A DNA stretch of 64,000 nucleotides from Flavobacterium terrigena (GTDB lineage Bacteria > Bacteroidota > Bacteroidia > Flavobacteriales > Flavobacteriaceae): assembly GCF_900108955.1 (NCBI RefSeq), contig NZ_FNYA01000008.1:62001-126000 (forward strand). The letters are read 5' to 3'. The translations under genes and the position numbers were made by a program. Below, in pieces: positions 57,390 to 64,000 of the stretch. Each line of letters starts with the position of its first letter. Position 1 is the stretch's first letter. Under the pieces are notes generated by a model, which was not told the origin of the DNA, did no database searches, and saw only the letters and a list, made by a program, of their open reading frames with translations.

Positions 57390-58391
57390 TTATATGAATA
57401 GAAATTCAGTATCAAAAGAGGTGTTTTCTAAAACAATATCCTCAATAATTCCTTCAACGTTATTAGAATAATCAACGGTAATAATTCGGTTAGATAAAAT
57501 CCACATTTCAATTAAATTAAAATCGATTTTTTTGGAAGTCAATACACCCATTTCTTTTAAAGCCAAAGCATTGCATTCTTGTTCAATTTGCTTTTTAATC
57601 GGAATAACAAATAATTTCTTTTTTAAATATAACGCTTCCGATGGTAATTCGAAACCAGCATTACATAACACACCAGCGCAATTCGCGAAAGCACTTAAAA
57701 ATTCGTTTTCATCAATTGGAAATACGGTGCAATTATGTGCTGAATAAGAAGTTTTTGCATGTTTAGAAAAAATAGTCCAATTAGCAGAAGTTCGTTTCAA
57801 TTCTTTAATAATTTTGATGTCGGAATACGATGGCAAATACGCTATGTAATTTCCTGAAGTCGATGGTTTTAAGTTTCTAACTTTTTTTCGAATGACAGGT
57901 TTGAAAATTTTATCATTGTATTCATTAAAATGAAATCCGTATTTTTTGGTTACTGGCGCATAATTTTTAAAAATTTTCCAACTTAACCAACTCGTTTTTT
58001 TAGGTTTTGGTGTTTCTTCAAAAAATAAAGAAGATTGATGCGATAAAGAAACGACATTTCCGCCTTTTAATTTGCAAGCCCAAGCTGAAATTGGTTCATA
58101 ATCGTTAATAATCAAATCGTATTTATAAACGTTAAGTTTTAAAATTTGATAGATAAATTGGAAGTAATTGTTCTTGAAAAAGGTTTTCAAAAAAGAAACA
58201 TTTCCGTTGCTTCCATAAAATAAAGAAATTCCTTTAAAATCATAATCGACAGGAAAACCTAAATTAATTTGCGATTGACTTCCGCTCGTTAAAATATCAA
58301 CGTCTCCATAAATTCTTAAAAGCGGAATGATTTCTTGCGCTCTGGCTAAATGACCATTTCCAGTTTTTTGTACGGCATATAAAATTCTCAT
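57390..58391 (-). CDS. MurG/GT-B-like glycosyltransferase family protein
   Basis: A 333-aa protein of GT-B layout. The N-terminus MRILYAVQKTGNGHLARAQEIIPLL has the glycine loop typical of this group. The C-terminal half has FPIDENEFLSAFANCAGVLCNAGFELPSEALYLKKKLFVIPIKKQIEQECNALALKEMG, the donor-binding G-x-x-x-x-x-E-A-L...P...Q...N pattern of GT28-like enzymes. It ends 6 bp after the phosphoesterase gene upstream, so the two form an operon probably acting on a glycolipid or cell-envelope sugar. Substrate unknown. Confidence 0.83.
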   Translation of the reverse strand: MRILYAVQKTGNGHLARAQEIIPLLRIYGDVDILTSGSQSQINLGFPVDYDFKGISLFYGSNGNVSFLKTFFKNNYFQFIYQILKLNVYKYDLIINDYEPISAWACKLKGGNVVSLSHQSSLFFEETPKPKKTSWLSWKIFKNYAPVTKKYGFHFNEYNDKIFKPVIRKKVRNLKPSTSGNYIAYLPSYSDIKIIKELKRTSANWTIFSKHAKTSYSAHNCTVFPIDENEFLSAFANCAGVLCNAGFELPSEALYLKKKLFVIPIKKQIEQECNALALKEMGVLTSKKIDFNLIEMWILSNRIITVDYSNNVEGIIEDIVLENTSFDTEFLFI

Positions 58392-58397
58392 AATTTC

Positions 58398-59225
58398 TTA
58401 GTTAAATGCAACAACTTCTTTAATTAAATTCTCAATGCTTTTCATTTCAATATCGTGAATTTCGTTTTCTAACTCGTCTTGAAAATCATTTTTATCATAT
58501 GTGTAAATCTTCCATTCTTGGTTGTGATATTCTAAAGCGGTTAAATTTTCAATCCAATCGCCACTATTCAAATACATACAACTTCCTTTTTTGTTTTCTA
58601 CTTTTCTAATTTGTGGCTGATGAATGTGTCCGCAAATCACATAATCGAAATTATTTTCAATCGCTAATTCCGTGGCGGCATCTTCAAAATTCCCAATAAA
58701 TTTTACGGCTTTCTTTACGTTATTTTTAATCTTTTTCGAAAAGGAATATTTCTCTTTTCCAATTCGAGTTAAAAACCAATTACTTAAAACATTCAAACGA
58801 ATTAAGAAATCGTAACCCCAACCGCCCAATTTTGCAATCCATTTAGAATGTTGCACAGATGCATCAAAAACATCACCGTGAAAAAACCAGGCTTTTTTGC
58901 CATCAAGTGTCATAATTTTTTTATTCGTCAATTCAATATTTCCGAAATTCGTATCGGCAAATCGACGCAAAAATTCATCATGATTTCCCAAAATGTAAAC
59001 TACTTCAGTACCTTTTGTGGCTAAATCGATAATTTTTTTAATGACTTTTAAATGAGGCTTCGGGAAGTAACTTTTTTTAAACTGCCAAATATCAATGAAA
59101 TCACCATTAATAATTAGTTTTTTTGGAGTAACCGATTTTAAATAAGAAAGCAGTTCTTTCGCCTGACAACCATAAGTTCCCAAATGGGTGTCGGAAATTA
59201 CTACAACATCAACTATTCTTGCCAT
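58398..59225 (-). CDS. UDP-2,3-diacylglucosamine diphosphatase-like metallophosphoesterase
   Basis: A 275-aa calcineurin-type phosphoesterase: DTHLG (in place of DxH), INGDFIDIW, LGNHDEFLRR, FFHGDVFD and CGHIHQP, all five metal motifs in order. The length and W-x-F-K-x-S insertion match the LpxH/YbbF-like group that cleaves UDP-diacylglucosamine in lipid A synthesis, but relatives in Bacteroidota are not all tested. Operon with the downstream glycosyltransferase. Confidence 0.87.
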   Translation of the reverse strand: MARIVDVVVISDTHLGTYGCQAKELLSYLKSVTPKKLIINGDFIDIWQFKKSYFPKPHLKVIKKIIDLATKGTEVVYILGNHDEFLRRFADTNFGNIELTNKKIMTLDGKKAWFFHGDVFDASVQHSKWIAKLGGWGYDFLIRLNVLSNWFLTRIGKEKYSFSKKIKNNVKKAVKFIGNFEDAATELAIENNFDYVICGHIHQPQIRKVENKKGSCMYLNSGDWIENLTALEYHNQEWKIYTYDKNDFQDELENEIHDIEMKSIENLIKEVVAFN

Positions 59226-59289
59226 AATACGTTCTGTATTGTTTCAGCAAAGTAATAGTTTGTTTGTTAAGTGAATGACATTAGAAAAT

Positions 59290-59360
59290 TAATAAATCGC
59301 TATAAAAACTAATTTGTTGTAAACAAATATCTTTAACGAAAAAGCGATTCTATATGACCT
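59290..59360 (+). ncRNA. structured RNA element, copy C
   Basis: P1 AATCGCT (59295-59301)/AGCGATT (59343-59349); P2 ATTTGT (59312-59317)/ACAAAT (59323-59328), loop TGTAA. CTATA (59350-59354) follows P1 directly and pairs with four of the five loop bases. No gene starts on this strand downstream before 59572, so this copy is not a 5' leader. A terminator hairpin follows at 59402, which would suit a free RNA of about 140 nt. Confidence 0.65.
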
Positions 59361-59401
59361 TTGAAAGAAAATAAAACAGACGTATAAAATTGAAGTAAAA
59401 A

Positions 59402-59436
59402 AAACTCCTAATTAAAGTAAATTTAATTAGGAGTTT
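59402..59436. terminator. bidirectional 15-bp terminator hairpin
   Basis: AAACTCCTAATTAAA/TTTAATTAGGAGTTT is perfectly paired with loop GTAAA. A-rich on the left and TTTAGTTTTTTT on the right. It may end structured RNA copy C. Confidence 0.85.
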
Positions 59437-59445
59437 AGTTTTTTT

Positions 59446-59550
59446 GCCACGAATTTCCGAATTTACTTTTGGTAAGTTTGATTCGAATTATTAATCGACT
59501 TTGTCGGTTTTAATCTTTTTTTTAGATTTTTTAATTCGAGAATTCGTGGC
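59446..59550. repeat. interspersed repeat bounded by GCCACGAATT/AATTCGTGGC
   Basis: GCCACGAATT at 59446-59455 and its complement at 59541-59550 bracket an AT-rich stretch of about 85 bp containing two gaatt/aattc echoes. AATTCGTGGC units are frequent intergenic repeats in this genus, from memory. It fills the gap between the phosphoesterase and aspartate kinase genes. Confidence 0.6.
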
Positions 59551-59571
59551 TAATTTTTTTAGTTTGTATTG

Positions 59572-60822
59572 TTATTGCGTTACAATTTGCAACGTTTCAC
59601 GGCTAATTTGTTTTACCAAAACCTCTTTGTCTTTTTCTACGACTTCTGCTGAAATCGCATCAAAATGACGAATCGTATATAAAGAAACATTCTCGTTATA
59701 TGATACTTTGAATTTTTTTGATAAGATGGTTTTGATTTCTTTGAATTTATCGAATTTGTCTTCTACACAAACAGAAAAACTAATCGCCGAATTCTGAATT
59801 AAACTCACTTTGATTTTGTATTTATGAAATAAAGCAAAAATTTCACTGATGTTTTCTTCCATAATGAATGAAAAATCAATAGAAGAAAGTGAAATTAAAA
59901 TTTGATTTTTCTTTACAATGAAACAAGAAGTTTTTGGTTCTAAATCAACTCCTTTACTCACTTTTGTTCCAGGTAAAGTCGGATTGATAAATGATTTCAC
60001 ATATAAAGGAATTTCTTTTTTCTGTAAAGGTTGTAAGGTTTTCGGGTGAATCACACTTGCTCCGTAAAAAGCCAATTCAATCGCTTCTCTGTAAGAAATT
60101 TGATTTAATAAAACCGCATTTTCAAAATATCTTGGATCGGCATTTAAAACTCCAGGAACGTCTTTCCAAATCGTTACACCTTGCGCACCTAAACAATAGG
60201 CAAAAATGGCAGCTGTATAATCTGAACCTTCACGACCTAAAGTAGTTGTAAAGTTGTTCTCATCCGCACCGATAAATCCTTGCGTCACAAAAAGTGATTT
60301 CTTTTTGTTGATTTTTGAAATTAATTTTTGAGTGTGATCCCAATCTACATTCGCATCACGATAATTATTATCCGTTTTAATGTATTGACGAACATCTAAC
60401 CATTGATTAGGAATTCCTGCAAAATTTAAATAATGACTTACAATTGTAGTCGAAACTAATTCACCAATACTAATGATTTGGTCATAAACAAAAGGATAAT
60501 TTGGCGATTTATTACTTCTAACAAAGTATTCTAAATCGTCAAAATGTGCATTGACATCAAAAAATACTTCGTGTTCTTCATCGTCAAATAAATCCAAAAG
60601 AATTTGATTGTGATATTTTCTAATATCTTGAAGTGAAGCGTATAATTCGTTAGATTTATCAAAGTAATTTTTAATTACAATTTCTAACGCATTTGTGGTT
60701 TTACCCATTGCAGAAATTACCAATAAAACATCTTCGTGTCCTACTGTTTTTAATACTTCCAAAACGTTTTTTACTCCAGCAGCATCTTTTACCGATGCGC
60801 CACCAAATTTGAATATTTCCAT
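59572..60822 (-). CDS. aspartate kinase (monofunctional)
   Basis: A 416-aa aspartokinase: FKFGGASVKDAAGVKNV (N-terminal K-F-G-G-x-S), LGREGSDYTAAIFAYCLGA, VTIWKDVPGVLNADPR and ASVIHPKTLQPL. It is followed by ACT-type regulatory sequence (ILISLSSIDFSFIMEENISEIF). It phosphorylates aspartate for lysine, threonine and methionine synthesis. No fused homoserine dehydrogenase. It lies 59 bp downstream of a GNAT gene on the same strand. Confidence 0.94.
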   Translation of the reverse strand: MEIFKFGGASVKDAAGVKNVLEVLKTVGHEDVLLVISAMGKTTNALEIVIKNYFDKSNELYASLQDIRKYHNQILLDLFDDEEHEVFFDVNAHFDDLEYFVRSNKSPNYPFVYDQIISIGELVSTTIVSHYLNFAGIPNQWLDVRQYIKTDNNYRDANVDWDHTQKLISKINKKKSLFVTQGFIGADENNFTTTLGREGSDYTAAIFAYCLGAQGVTIWKDVPGVLNADPRYFENAVLLNQISYREAIELAFYGASVIHPKTLQPLQKKEIPLYVKSFINPTLPGTKVSKGVDLEPKTSCFIVKKNQILISLSSIDFSFIMEENISEIFALFHKYKIKVSLIQNSAISFSVCVEDKFDKFKEIKTILSKKFKVSYNENVSLYTIRHFDAISAEVVEKDKEVLVKQISRETLQIVTQ

Positions 60823-60881
60823 TCTTCTTGCATTGCGAGTGACGAAGTTGTGTCGTTACTCAATATTAATAGTTGTGTTTA

Positions 60882-61355
60882 TTATTTGTTTAAAAAAGCT
60901 TCCATTCCGGTTTCGTCCATGTGAACTACTCGCCAATCATTTAAAACTGTTGCGCCACTTTTTTCATAAAATTCAATAGCTGGTGTATTCCAATCTAAAA
61001 CATTCCATTCAATTCTACGAACATTGTCTTTTTTACCTTGTTTGATAATTTCAGAATACAAAGCAAAACCAGCGCCAGTTCCTCGGCTATTTTCTTTTAC
61101 AATTAAATCTTCTAAATGGATGGTTTTTCCTTTCCATGTTGAAAATCGGTAATAATATAAAGCGATACCAATAATTTGCTCATCCACTTCTGCTACAAAA
61201 GTATGAAATAAAGGGTTTTCAGAAAAACCATCTCGTATCAAGTCTTCAGCTGTGATAACAACTGCATCTGGCTCTTTTTCAAAAATGGCCAATTCGGTAA
61301 TTAAATCCAAAACCGCCGGCATGTCATTTGGTGTTCCTTTTCTGATTTTCAACAT
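60882..61355 (-). CDS. GNAT N-acetyltransferase (diamine acetyltransferase-like)
   Basis: A 157-aa GNAT protein: IRKGTPNDMPAVLDLITELAIFEKEPDAV, IHLEDLIVKENSRGTGAGFALYSEIIKQ (acetyl-CoA loop R-G-x-G-x-G/A) and RIEWNVLDWNTPAIEFYEKSGA. The E-K-E-P and W-x-V-L-D-W-N-x-P-A-x-x-F-Y features match spermidine/spermine and thialysine acetyltransferases (SAT2-like). Polyamine or lysine-analogue acetylation is likely; not proven. Confidence 0.88.
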   Translation of the reverse strand: MLKIRKGTPNDMPAVLDLITELAIFEKEPDAVVITAEDLIRDGFSENPLFHTFVAEVDEQIIGIALYYYRFSTWKGKTIHLEDLIVKENSRGTGAGFALYSEIIKQGKKDNVRRIEWNVLDWNTPAIEFYEKSGATVLNDWRVVHMDETGMEAFLNK

Positions 61356-61563
61356 TATAAAAAATTGTTATAAAAGTATGCAAATGTAATTAATCGAGTT
61401 TAATTTTAAAAAAATATTTTAAAATATAACAAAAATTTATATTTTTAGTTTAAAACTGATTTTTTTACTTTTTTAGAACACATTTCAAAAATTTTAAACA
61501 CCCTAAAATATTCGTGTAAATTTGCGTAAGTTTGCAGTACAATTCAACTCAATAGATTTCGTA

Positions 61564-62571
61564 ATGGAAGAAAGAAATAAAACCCTTGGTGAGTTTATCA
61601 TCGAAAATCAAAAAGCACATCAATATTCTTCGGGAGAATTATCAAAAATTATTAATTCTATTCGTTTGGCTGCGAAAGTAGTGAACTACAAAGTGAATAA
61701 AGCTGGATTAGTTGACATTGTTGGTGCAGCTGGTGATCAAAATATTCAAGGTGAAGACCAACAAAAATTGGATGTTTATGCGAATGAAGTTTTTATTCAA
61801 ACGTTAATAAACAGAGAAATTGTTTGTGGAATTGCATCTGAAGAAAACGATGAATTTATTACAGTTGAAGGTTTAGATAAAAGTCACAATAATAAATATG
61901 TGGTATTGATGGATCCGTTAGATGGATCTTCAAATATTGATGTAAATGTTTCTGTTGGAACTATTTTTTCTGTTTACAAAAGAGTATCGCCAATTGGAAC
62001 TCCTGTAACTTTGGAAGATTTCTTGCAACCAGGAACAGCTCAAGTTGCTGCAGGATATGTGGTTTATGGAACATCAACTATGTTAGTTTATACAACAGGT
62101 CATGGTGTAAATGGGTTTACTTTAAATCCAGCTATTGGAACATTCTATTTATCGCACCCAAATATGAAATTTCCGGAAAAAGGTAATATTTATTCTGTAA
62201 ACGAAGGAAATTATATTCAGTTTCCACAAGGTGTAAAAGATTATATCAAATATTGTCAAGCTGAAGAAGAAGACCGACCATATACATCTCGTTATATTGG
62301 AAGTTTAGTATCAGATTTTCATAGAAATATGATTAAAGGCGGAATTTATATTTATCCAACAAGTTCAAAAGCACCAAAAGGAAAATTACGTTTGTTATAC
62401 GAATGTAATCCAATGGCATTTATCGCGGAACAAGCTGGTGGAAAATCATCAGATGGTTTCACTAGAACTATGGAAACTATCCCAACAGAATTACACCAAC
62501 GTGTACCCTTTTTCTGTGGTGTAGAAGCTATGGTGGAAAAAGCGGAAGAGTTTATGAAAAACGCAAAATAA
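61564..62571 (+). CDS. fbp: fructose-1,6-bisphosphatase class I
   Basis: A 335-aa FBPase. I start at ATG 61564 ([13 protein letters not shown]); a start 14 codons upstream would lie in the promoter. Active-site motifs [26 protein letters not shown] (catalytic Glu), [12 protein letters not shown] and [19 protein letters not shown] are present. It is the gluconeogenic step from fructose bisphosphate to fructose 6-phosphate. Two TAnnTTTG-like elements (61517, 61527) lie just upstream; a TTG partner is not clear. Terminator follows at 62613. Confidence 0.95.
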   Translation: MEERNKTLGEFIIENQKAHQYSSGELSKIINSIRLAAKVVNYKVNKAGLVDIVGAAGDQNIQGEDQQKLDVYANEVFIQTLINREIVCGIASEENDEFITVEGLDKSHNNKYVVLMDPLDGSSNIDVNVSVGTIFSVYKRVSPIGTPVTLEDFLQPGTAQVAAGYVVYGTSTMLVYTTGHGVNGFTLNPAIGTFYLSHPNMKFPEKGNIYSVNEGNYIQFPQGVKDYIKYCQAEEEDRPYTSRYIGSLVSDFHRNMIKGGIYIYPTSSKAPKGKLRLLYECNPMAFIAEQAGGKSSDGFTRTMETIPTELHQRVPFFCGVEAMVEKAEEFMKNAK

Positions 62572-62612
62572 GTTATAATAAGATATAAAGTGTTATAATA
62601 AGTTAAAATTGG

Positions 62613-62637
62613 AAAGCGACAGTGATGTCGCTTTTTT
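62613..62637 (+). terminator. terminator of fbp
   Basis: AAAGCGAC/GTCGCTTT with loop AGTGAT, followed by a T run. Confidence 0.9.
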
Positions 62638-62687
62638 ATTTACTCAAAATTCTGTAAGTTTGAAAATCTATTTAACCTACTACTATT

Positions 62688-63278
62688 ATGCAAGAATTTT
62701 TAATATACTTCAATATGGGATTAAAGCACGTGTTAGACATTGGTGCTTATGATCATATTTTGTTTCTTATTGCCTTAATGATTCCATATGCTTTTAAAGA
62801 TTGGCAACGTGTATTATTATTGGTTTCCTTATTTACTATTGGTCATACATTTGCTTTGTTTTTATCTGTTTTCGGAATCGTAAAAATTCAGGTGAATGTA
62901 GTAGAATTTCTAATTCCAATAACGATTTTGATAACCGCTATTTTTCATTTGTTTACAGCCGGAAAATCGGGTAAACAGGAAAGTATCACTTTTGTCGCGT
63001 TAATCACGGTGTTTTTCGGATTGATTCATGGTTTAGGATTTTCGAATTATTTCAATACTATAATGGTAGGAAGTAATTCAGATAAATTATTTCCATTACT
63101 AGAATTCGCATTAGGAATTGAAGCCGCTCAAATAATTGTAGTAATTGTTGTTTTGATAATTGCCTATTTAGTGCAAACCGTATTCAGATTTTCAAAAAGA
63201 GATTGGGCTTTAGTATTGTCGTCATTTATAATTGGTGTAGTTTTGCCAATGATTTTACAAAGCGAAATTTTTAAGTAA
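62688..63278 (+). CDS. HupE/UreJ-family membrane protein
   Basis: A 196-aa membrane protein with about six helices. GLKHVLDIGAYDHILFLIALM, FTIGHTFALFLS and FFGLIHGLGFSNYF contain the conserved His of HupE/UreJ proteins. Relatives act in nickel or cobalt uptake for hydrogenase or urease; no such enzyme is encoded nearby, so the transported ion is open. Confidence 0.87.
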   Translation: MQEFLIYFNMGLKHVLDIGAYDHILFLIALMIPYAFKDWQRVLLLVSLFTIGHTFALFLSVFGIVKIQVNVVEFLIPITILITAIFHLFTAGKSGKQESITFVALITVFFGLIHGLGFSNYFNTIMVGSNSDKLFPLLEFALGIEAAQIIVVIVVLIIAYLVQTVFRFSKRDWALVLSSFIIGVVLPMILQSEIFK

Positions 63279-63296
63279 GAACATAGAATAATTTCG

Positions 63297-63345
63297 CAAA
63301 GATTCACAAAGAAAAAACTTAGCGACTTAGTGCCTTCGTGGCAAA
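63297..63345. repeat. interspersed repeat (aaagattcacaaag ... cttagtgccttcgtggcaaa)
   Basis: The stretch gcaaagattcacaaagaaaa, then cttagcgacttagtgccttcgtggc, is a widespread intergenic repeat in Flavobacteriia and related Bacteroidota, from memory. It reaches to within 8 bp of the dCMP deaminase ATG, so it forms most of that gene's leader. Confidence 0.65.
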
Positions 63346-63352
63346 TACAAAA

Positions 63353-63784
63353 ATGAAAGAAAAGAAAAAATTAAAATACGATTTAGCCTATTTACGCATC
63401 GCAACCGAATGGGGAAAATTATCATATTGTAAACGCAAGCAAGTTGGCGCAATTATTGTTAGAGATAGAATGATTATTTCTGATGGATATAATGGAACGC
63501 CAAGCGGATTTGAAAATTGCTGTGAAGATGAAGAAAATTTAACCAAATGGTATGTGCTTCACGCAGAAGCGAATGCGATATTAAAAGTCGCGCGTTCTAC
63601 ACAATCCTGTGAAGGTGCAACATTATATATTACGCTTTCACCTTGTAAAGATTGTAGTAAATTAATACATCAATCGGGAATAAAAAGAGTAGTGTATTTA
63701 GAAGAATATAAAGACACTTCTGGTGTCGATTTTTTAAGAAAAGCAGGTGTAGAAGCCGAACATTTACAAGTTTTAAATGAGTAA
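63353..63784 (+). CDS. deoxycytidylate (dCMP) deaminase family protein
   Basis: A 143-aa zinc deaminase: VLHAEANAILKVA (H-A-E) and LSPCKDCSKLI (P-C-x-x-C) are the zinc site. GYNGTPSGFENCCEDEE is the substrate loop of dCMP deaminases. It makes dUMP for thymidylate synthesis. I start at ATG 63353 (MKEKKKLKYDLAYLRIA); a GTG at 63338 is inside the repeat. Its stop overlaps the next gene's start by 8 bases. Confidence 0.93.
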   Translation: MKEKKKLKYDLAYLRIATEWGKLSYCKRKQVGAIIVRDRMIISDGYNGTPSGFENCCEDEENLTKWYVLHAEANAILKVARSTQSCEGATLYITLSPCKDCSKLIHQSGIKRVVYLEEYKDTSGVDFLRKAGVEAEHLQVLNE

Positions 63785-64000
63785 ACCACATAACAAATAT
63801 TATATTTTTATTCCTGTAATCATTGCTTTGTCTTTTGCAGGCGGATTGCTATTAGGAAATAAAATTGATGTTTTGAAACAGGCTCGTATCGGTGCTAAAA
63901 CCGAAGGGAAACTCAAACTTAATAAACTAATCGACTTTATTGATAGTGAATATGTAGACGATGTCAATACCGATTCTATTGTCGATTTAACAGTTACTGG
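63777..64000 (+). CDS. S41-family C-terminal processing protease (start only)
   Basis: The frame opens at ATG 63777 (MSKPHNKYYIFIPVIIALSFAGGLLLGNKI), one membrane anchor followed by KLNKLIDFIDSEYVDDVNTDSI, the typical beginning of CtpA-like S41 peptidases (L-I-x-x-x-Y-V-D). The PDZ and catalytic parts lie beyond the window. The 8-base overlap with dCMP deaminase indicates an operon. Confidence 0.8.
   Translation, partial: MSKPHNKYYIFIPVIIALSFAGGLLLGNKIDVLKQARIGAKTEGKLKLNKLIDFIDSEYVDDVNTDSIVDLTVT

Overview
The window is chromosomal DNA of a low-GC member of the Flavobacteriaceae, most likely Flavobacterium or a close relative. Four things point there: promoters of the Bacteroidota type (TTG, 19-20 bases, TATATTTG); several secreted proteins ending in a type IX secretion (T9SS) sorting domain; absence of Shine-Dalgarno sequences at most starts; and interspersed repeats of the Flavobacterium kind (aattcgtggc, AGCCCTGATGGAAGCGGCATCC, cttcgag...atcgagaag).

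Left flank (1-18878). A LytTR response regulator runs off the left edge. It faces two genes that share a 35-bp upstream repeat: a small possible sensory-rhodopsin-transducer-like protein, and a 992-aa adhesin with 17-residue repeats and an S74 chaperone end. Then come a P-domain lipoprotein, a DUF58 protein, tRNA-Asp, a large T9SS protein, a DUF456 protein, a lipoprotein, a glycosyltransferase/LPG-synthase-like pair, ruvC, an erythromycin-esterase-like fusion, hemW, a GIY-YIG protein, a cyclase-family hydrolase, an MmcQ/YjbR protein and a PH-SHOCT protein.

Integrated element (18879-41528, about 22.6 kb). It is bounded by a 13-bp direct repeat (GTGGTACCTCCAG) of the 3' end of tRNA-Phe. The left copy is an orphan fragment; the right copy completes the intact tRNA-Phe gene. 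Just inside the left end lies a tyrosine recombinase, followed by an RteC-like protein, an excisionase-like HTH protein and a 428-aa protein carrying family A DNA polymerase palm/finger motifs but no exonuclease. Next are a PHP-ATPase (TrlF-like) overlapping a small partner gene, a cyclodeaminase-like/ImmA-IrrE peptidase fusion, and a small membrane protein divergent from an XRE regulator across an 18-bp palindrome. The right half is metal cargo. A DtxR/MntR-type regulator faces a di-heme oxidoreductase, Rieske protein and porin across a candidate operator. A heavy-metal efflux set follows: DUF6660-like protein, CzcA fused to TolC, CzcB, a metal-binding lipoprotein, an HMA-like protein, DUF3703 and a Zn/Cd P-type ATPase. 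No relaxase or type IV secretion genes are visible, so it looks like a genomic island or mobilizable element, not a self-transmissible ICE.

Right flank (41529-64000). Housekeeping genes: coaX, an outer-membrane protein, lptC, ppiD, pth, two T9SS M43 metalloproteases facing each other, ribF, an HTTM protein, bioB, a glycosyltransferase/phosphoesterase pair, aspartate kinase, a GNAT protein, fbp, a HupE/UreJ protein, dCMP deaminase and the start of an S41 protease. Three intergenic copies (44252, 54195, 59295) of a structured element share two helices with compensatory changes and a possible pseudoknot. They look like a small structured RNA family and should be compared with the Rfam Flavo-1 motif.

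The findings I would follow first are the polymerase-like protein, the three-copy RNA, and the cyclodeaminase-ImmA/IrrE fusion with its nearby XRE regulator and palindrome.
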